Shown here: positions 34,237 to 37,243 of the stretch, piece after piece
Layout: every line of letters begins with the position of its first letter
How positions within the stretch are numbered: position 1 is the stretch's first letter
Source: Thermoanaerobaculia bacterium
GTDB lineage: Bacteria; Acidobacteriota; Thermoanaerobaculia; Multivoradales; JAHEKO01
Assembly (NCBI GenBank): GCA_945787575.1
Contig: CALZKB010000011.1
Coordinates: forward strand, 1-37,243
Direction of reading: 5' to 3'
DNA: 37,243 nucleotides
The notes under the pieces: generated by a model
What the model saw: the letters and a program-made list of their open reading frames with translations, nothing else
Told to the model about the DNA's origin: nothing
Database searches by the model: none
Made by a program: the position numbers and the translations under genes

Positions 34237-36239
34237 GCGACCGCTCCCTTGGCGAGCCGCACTTCCTCGATCTCGAGCTCGTTGCCGGTGCGCCCCACCC
34301 GCAGGACGACGAACTCGAACGGCACCGTCGGAGCGATGCCGACGTCTACCACCATGCGACCTGCCCGCCGTTCGTGAGGCGGGTTGTTGGTCTCGTCGCA
34401 CTTGACGAAGAAGGCAGCCTCGGCGGTCGGCCCCATCAACGCACCCCGTTGCCACAGCGTCAGCAGGAAGCTCGTGAGCGCCAGTCGTAGCTTCGCGCGC
34501 GTGAACCGATCGTTGGGCTCGAAGGCGGCCCACTGGGTAGCCAGATCGACCGACTTACGCACTGCACACACGAGGCGGCGCACGTTCACGAAACGCCAGT
34601 CCGGATCGCTGCTGAGGGTTCGCGCCCCGAGCACCCGGAGCCCTCGTCCCGGGACCGCGCGCAGCACGTTCACACCGAGGTCGTTGAGTGGCCCGTGCGC
34701 GGCAGGACTGACCGCGACCGTGACGTCCTGGGCCCAGGCCAGTGGGCGGTTCGCCGCCGCCGCGTGCACGCCGACCTCGAAGTCCTTGTCCGCATACTGT
34801 CCGGCGACGTGGCCAACGACCGGAATCGTCCGGGTCTCGCCACGGCTCTCGCGCAGCGGGTCGACGACCCGCACCCAGGGGTAGAAGAGGGCCGCGAAGT
34901 CCGAGTCGAAGCGGGAACGCCAGGCGGTCGCGGCCGCTCGCCCGAGCTCATCGTCCCGTGAGGCGCTCCACGGCGGAGTCAGGAGCGCGATTCGATCGCG
35001 ACGCCGTTCACAGTGGTCGACGAGCGCCGCCTGGACTCGGTACACCTGCTCGTCTTCGAATGTCGGCGGCACCTCGGGAATCGCCCACCTGTGGGGCTCG
35101 GCCGGGGGCAGGTAGTCGGTCGGCAGACACGGGTCCGCTATGCACGGCTCGGGCGGCGCGAGGAGCGGCGGCTGCACCGGTCGAACGTGAATGTCCGGAA
35201 TGGCAACCAGCCCGATCTCTCTGACCTCGCCGAGGGCGGTGAGCCCCCTCCTCCAGTGGCGCCTGGCGGCGTCGCTCGCGCGAGGATCCACCTCCCGACC
35301 GAGGAAGTCCTCGACCCCCAGCGCGGCGAGGCCGTCCCTACCCCCGGCGAGAGGATGGGGAGCCGCTCCAGCCAGGTCGAGTGCATCGAGCGGATCGGTG
35401 TGGTCGTCGGCCTCGCGAATCGTGAGCGCGTGCGGCGGTGTCGGCAGAGCGTCGCGAACTGCTGTCTCCTCGGGCGCTCTCCACGGGGCCAGCCGGCGAG
35501 GACCGTAACGATGGTGCTCGGGAACGGGAGCCAGGTGGTCATGGCGCTCGATCAACCGCCCGCGATGCCACACGAGCACCGTGTACTCGACGCTGTCGAC
35601 GAAGACCGGACGGTCGACATCGAAACCGGTGAGCGGACTCTCCCAGGCGAGGCGGGCTCTCGGGTCGGGATTCACCCAATGAAGCACCGAGACCAAAGGG
35701 TCGACCTCCGACACCACCTTGAACTGCGGCGGGTGGGGCTCCTGGGTGAGCCGCACCATCCCGGCGCGCTCGAAGCCGCTCGTGCCGAGCACCGTCGCGG
35801 CGACCGGCTCGGAGTCGGAGGCCACGGACGCGGTCTGTGCCCGGTGCACCTCGACCACTCGGACCGCCAGCTCGTCGCCCCAAGACCCGGGGCTGGAGGC
35901 GGACAGGACCCAGCCGCCAGCGCCGGAACGTGCCGGGACGGTCACCGCGGCGGGCGCGGCACCGGCGGCGAGATCCTTCGACGCGACCCGCACGACCCAG
36001 CAACGTCTCCCGCCGTTCTCGAAGAACGCCCGCACCGAGTAAGCGAGGAAGGCACTGCCCGAGAAGCCCCCGAAGTGGGCGGTGAACTGCCGCCAGGACT
36101 CGACCGGTACCGGCGTGTCGAGAGGCCCGCGCGCGGCGATGCCGACGAAGCCCGCCACGTCCATGCGCACCGGACCGATCGCCGGTGCGGCCGTGTCGGC
36201 CACTTCGTAGTACACGCCGGGAGTCGAGTATTCGGCCAT
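34233..36239 (-). CDS. Contractile tail sheath protein, long form
   Basis: A 668-residue tail sheath protein. The N-terminal motif is STPGVYYEVADTAAPAIGPV followed by DVAGFVGIAARGPLDTPVPV and FGGFSGSAFLAYSVRAFFEN. The conserved C-terminal core reads LNDLGVNVLRAVPGRGLRVL, then SSDPDWRFVNVRRLVCAVRK, FEPNDRFTRAKLRLALTSFL and AAFFVKCDETNNP. The long middle (about 130-450) is expanded compared with the other sheath and probably faces outward. The start ATG at 36239 is 5 bases after the tube stop with no strong ribosome site, so it depends on coupling. Confidence 0.9.
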   Translation of the reverse strand: MAEYSTPGVYYEVADTAAPAIGPVRMDVAGFVGIAARGPLDTPVPVESWRQFTAHFGGFSGSAFLAYSVRAFFENGGRRCWVVRVASKDLAAGAAPAAVTVPARSGAGGWVLSASSPGSWGDELAVRVVEVHRAQTASVASDSEPVAATVLGTSGFERAGMVRLTQEPHPPQFKVVSEVDPLVSVLHWVNPDPRARLAWESPLTGFDVDRPVFVDSVEYTVLVWHRGRLIERHDHLAPVPEHHRYGPRRLAPWRAPEETAVRDALPTPPHALTIREADDHTDPLDALDLAGAAPHPLAGGRDGLAALGVEDFLGREVDPRASDAARRHWRRGLTALGEVREIGLVAIPDIHVRPVQPPLLAPPEPCIADPCLPTDYLPPAEPHRWAIPEVPPTFEDEQVYRVQAALVDHCERRRDRIALLTPPWSASRDDELGRAAATAWRSRFDSDFAALFYPWVRVVDPLRESRGETRTIPVVGHVAGQYADKDFEVGVHAAAANRPLAWAQDVTVAVSPAAHGPLNDLGVNVLRAVPGRGLRVLGARTLSSDPDWRFVNVRRLVCAVRKSVDLATQWAAFEPNDRFTRAKLRLALTSFLLTLWQRGALMGPTAEAAFFVKCDETNNPPHERRAGRMVVDVGIAPTVPFEFVVLRVGRTGNELEIEEVRLAKGAVA

Positions 36240-36243
36240 CGGG

Positions 36244-36684
36244 TCAGCCGCCCTGCGTCAAACCCTCGTGCACGATCTCGACGGCCTCGAGCGCGACCTC
36301 GTTGCCGCTGGCGTTGAACTCCGGGCCGTCGATCTTGTTGATCCAAGCGTCGCGGATGTCCCAGCGCAGCACGTCCTCTCTCTGTTCGTTCATCAGAACG
36401 ATGGAGCCGTTGCGGCGGTCGGACACGCCGTTTTGGATGTTGCGGTACCAGTCCCACAGCTCGGTGTTCTCGGTGTAGCCGCGCTTGAGCGTGATGTTCG
36501 CGTACTTGCGCAGCCCGATGAGCTTGCGTACCGTGAGCGCCGCGTCGGTCCCCTCGCGGTACTCGACGGGGTCACCGTCGCTCGAGAGTCCGGAGCATTC
36601 GCTGAAGCTCCCGACGGTAAGACCGTCGATCTCGACGCGGAAATTGAACGAGCGGTAGGGGTCGATCCTGTCTGCGTTCGGCAT
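36244..36684 (-). CDS. Inner-tube protein (Afp1/gp19-like)
   Basis: A 146-residue protein of the T4 gp19 tube family: DPYRSFNFRVEIDGLTVGSF, then ECSGLSSDGDPVEYREGTDA, YANITLKRGYTENTELWDWY and DGPEFNASGNEVALEAVEIV. Length is normal for the main tube protein. GAGGAG lies about 10 bases before the ATG at 36684. It forms the tube through which cargo is delivered. Confidence 0.9.
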   Translation of the reverse strand: MPNADRIDPYRSFNFRVEIDGLTVGSFSECSGLSSDGDPVEYREGTDAALTVRKLIGLRKYANITLKRGYTENTELWDWYRNIQNGVSDRRNGSIVLMNEQREDVLRWDIRDAWINKIDGPEFNASGNEVALEAVEIVHEGLTQGG

Positions 36685-36698
36685 GACTCAGTACTCCT

Positions 36699-37243
36699 CT
36701 AGTTCTCGGCGTGCGCCGTCCACAGCCCGATGCGGATGATCACGTACTCCGCGGGCTTCACCGGAGCTACGCCGATCAGGCAGATGAGCCGGCCGTTGTC
36801 GATGTCCGTCTGGGTCATCGTGGTGCGATCGCACTTGACAAAGAAGGCCTCTTCGACGGTGGAGCCCTCGAGGCCTCCGTTGCGCCACACCGTAGAGAGG
36901 AAGTCGGATGTCGTGCGCCGTACCCGGGCCCACAACGGCTCGGCGTTCGGCTCGAAGACCAGCGATTGCAGGCCGCGGTCGATCGAGTGCTCGAGGAAGA
37001 TCAACAGGCGCCGGACGTTGACGTACTTCCAGTCCGAATCGCTGGTGATGACCCGGCCGCCCCAGACGCGAATCCCTCGGTTGTCGAGCCGAAAGTCCCG
37101 GATCACGTTGATGTTGACCGGGGAAGGATTGAGCAGATCGTGCTCACCCTTGTTGAGCTTCCGCTGCAGGCCGGTGATGCCGCGCACCACCTCGTTGGCG
37201 GGCGCCTTGTGGACGCCGCGCTCGATGTCGGTGCGGGCGTAGA
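36699..37243 (-). CDS. First sheath protein, C-terminal part
   Basis: The frame begins outside the right edge; the visible 180 residues start YARTDIERGVHKAPANEVVR. The sheath C-terminal core is clear: NINVIRDFRLDNRGIRVWGG, then TSDSDWKYVNVRRLLIFLEH, FEPNAEPLWARVRRTTSDFL and EEAFFVKCDRTTMTQTDID. It is closely related to the second sheath over this stretch. It ends TAG, 12 bases before the tube gene start. Its N-terminal half and any genes upstream of it are not in the window. Confidence 0.88.
   Translation of the reverse strand, partial: YARTDIERGVHKAPANEVVRGITGLQRKLNKGEHDLLNPSPVNINVIRDFRLDNRGIRVWGGRVITSDSDWKYVNVRRLLIFLEHSIDRGLQSLVFEPNAEPLWARVRRTTSDFLSTVWRNGGLEGSTVEEAFFVKCDRTTMTQTDIDNGRLICLIGVAPVKPAEYVIIRIGLWTAHAEN

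Larger units (their letters stand above)
12008..37243 (-). other. Contractile injection system (eCIS) gene cluster, partial
   Basis: Eighteen genes are read in one direction with overlaps or gaps of a few bases. The order sheath, tube, sheath, tube, small protein, LysM, gpD, gpV, gp25, gpJ, gpI, fibre-like genes, tape measure, AAA+ ATPase, DUF4157 follows the Afp/PVC plan. There is no capsid, terminase, portal, integrase or lysis gene, so this is not a prophage. No TssJLM-type membrane-complex gene is visible, which argues against a type VI system. A PAAR tip and a tail cap are not seen and may lie beyond the right edge or elsewhere. Confidence 0.9.

Noticed and set aside
12008-37243. Prophage
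   Set aside because: No capsid, portal, terminase, integrase or lysis gene; gene order matches eCIS and ends in AAA+ ATPase and DUF4157.
12008-37243. Type VI secretion system
   Set aside because: No TssJ, TssL, TssM, ClpV or TssK/F/G gene; sheath and gpI/gpJ types are eCIS/phage-like.
1-37243. tRNA, rRNA or insertion-sequence genes
   Set aside because: None recognised by eye; no transposase-like frame or terminal inverted repeats found around the remnants.

Overview
The window is high-GC bacterial chromosome with two parts. Bases 1 to about 12000 hold a loose set of secreted-protein, regulatory and stress genes plus several gene remnants. From about 12008 to the right edge, one long block on the minus strand encodes a phage-tail-like contractile injection system of the extracellular (eCIS, Afp/PVC-like) class. 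Two neighbouring secreted proteins end in an almost identical DGFESGDTSAWS tag, and there are FlgO/TPR, CHIPPGN and PKD/PQQ-like secreted proteins. Together these suggest a Gram-negative, possibly Acidobacteriota (Thermoanaerobaculia-like) or similar environmental lineage. That placement is an inference; no marker gene is present.

Left part. A truncated OmpP1/FadL-like outer-membrane protein (1-418, minus) and a small Cys-rich secreted protein with a terminator (709-1213, minus) come first. Then follow three secreted proteins on the plus strand: a PKD protein, a TIG/PQQ-like propeller protein, and a duplicated-domain protein. Next are a frameshifted remnant of an RND efflux adaptor, a small secreted protein (minus), a FlgO-like/TPR protein and a double-UspA protein. 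A 341-bp copy of the TPR gene's tail (about 94% identical by eye) lies at 11330-11670, abutting the 3' half of an ornithine cyclodeaminase-like gene, which is therefore a remnant.

Injection system, in transcription order (right to left): sheath (cut by the window edge), tube, second sheath, second tube, 64-residue protein, LysM tube-baseplate adaptor, gpD-like hub, gpV-like OB-fold spike, an unrecognised helical protein, gp25 wedge, gpJ-like baseplate protein, gpI-like tail protein with an NHL-type propeller, a collagen-like/HhH protein, a Cys-rich protein, a fibre-like protein, a probable tape-measure protein, the AAA+ ATPase, and a DUF4157 protein that looks like the cargo. Genes overlap or lie within a few bases of each other, typically ATGA or SD-on-stop, as expected of one operon. 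Tube, sheath, hub, spike and wedges make the syringe, and the ATPase probably acts in assembly. The three proteins with a shared N-terminal domain are candidates for peripheral or target-binding parts. The DUF4157 protein has a pre-toxin-like segment and a C-terminal region with a nuclease-like motif, and is the likely payload.

Main points of interest: the ATPase reading frame is interrupted by one in-frame TAG with family-like sequence on both sides; the payload looks like a modular toxin; three consecutive accessory proteins share an N-terminal HGWGVVCGL-type domain, one carrying collagen repeats and a helix-hairpin-helix tail; and no PAAR tip or cap protein is visible in the window.
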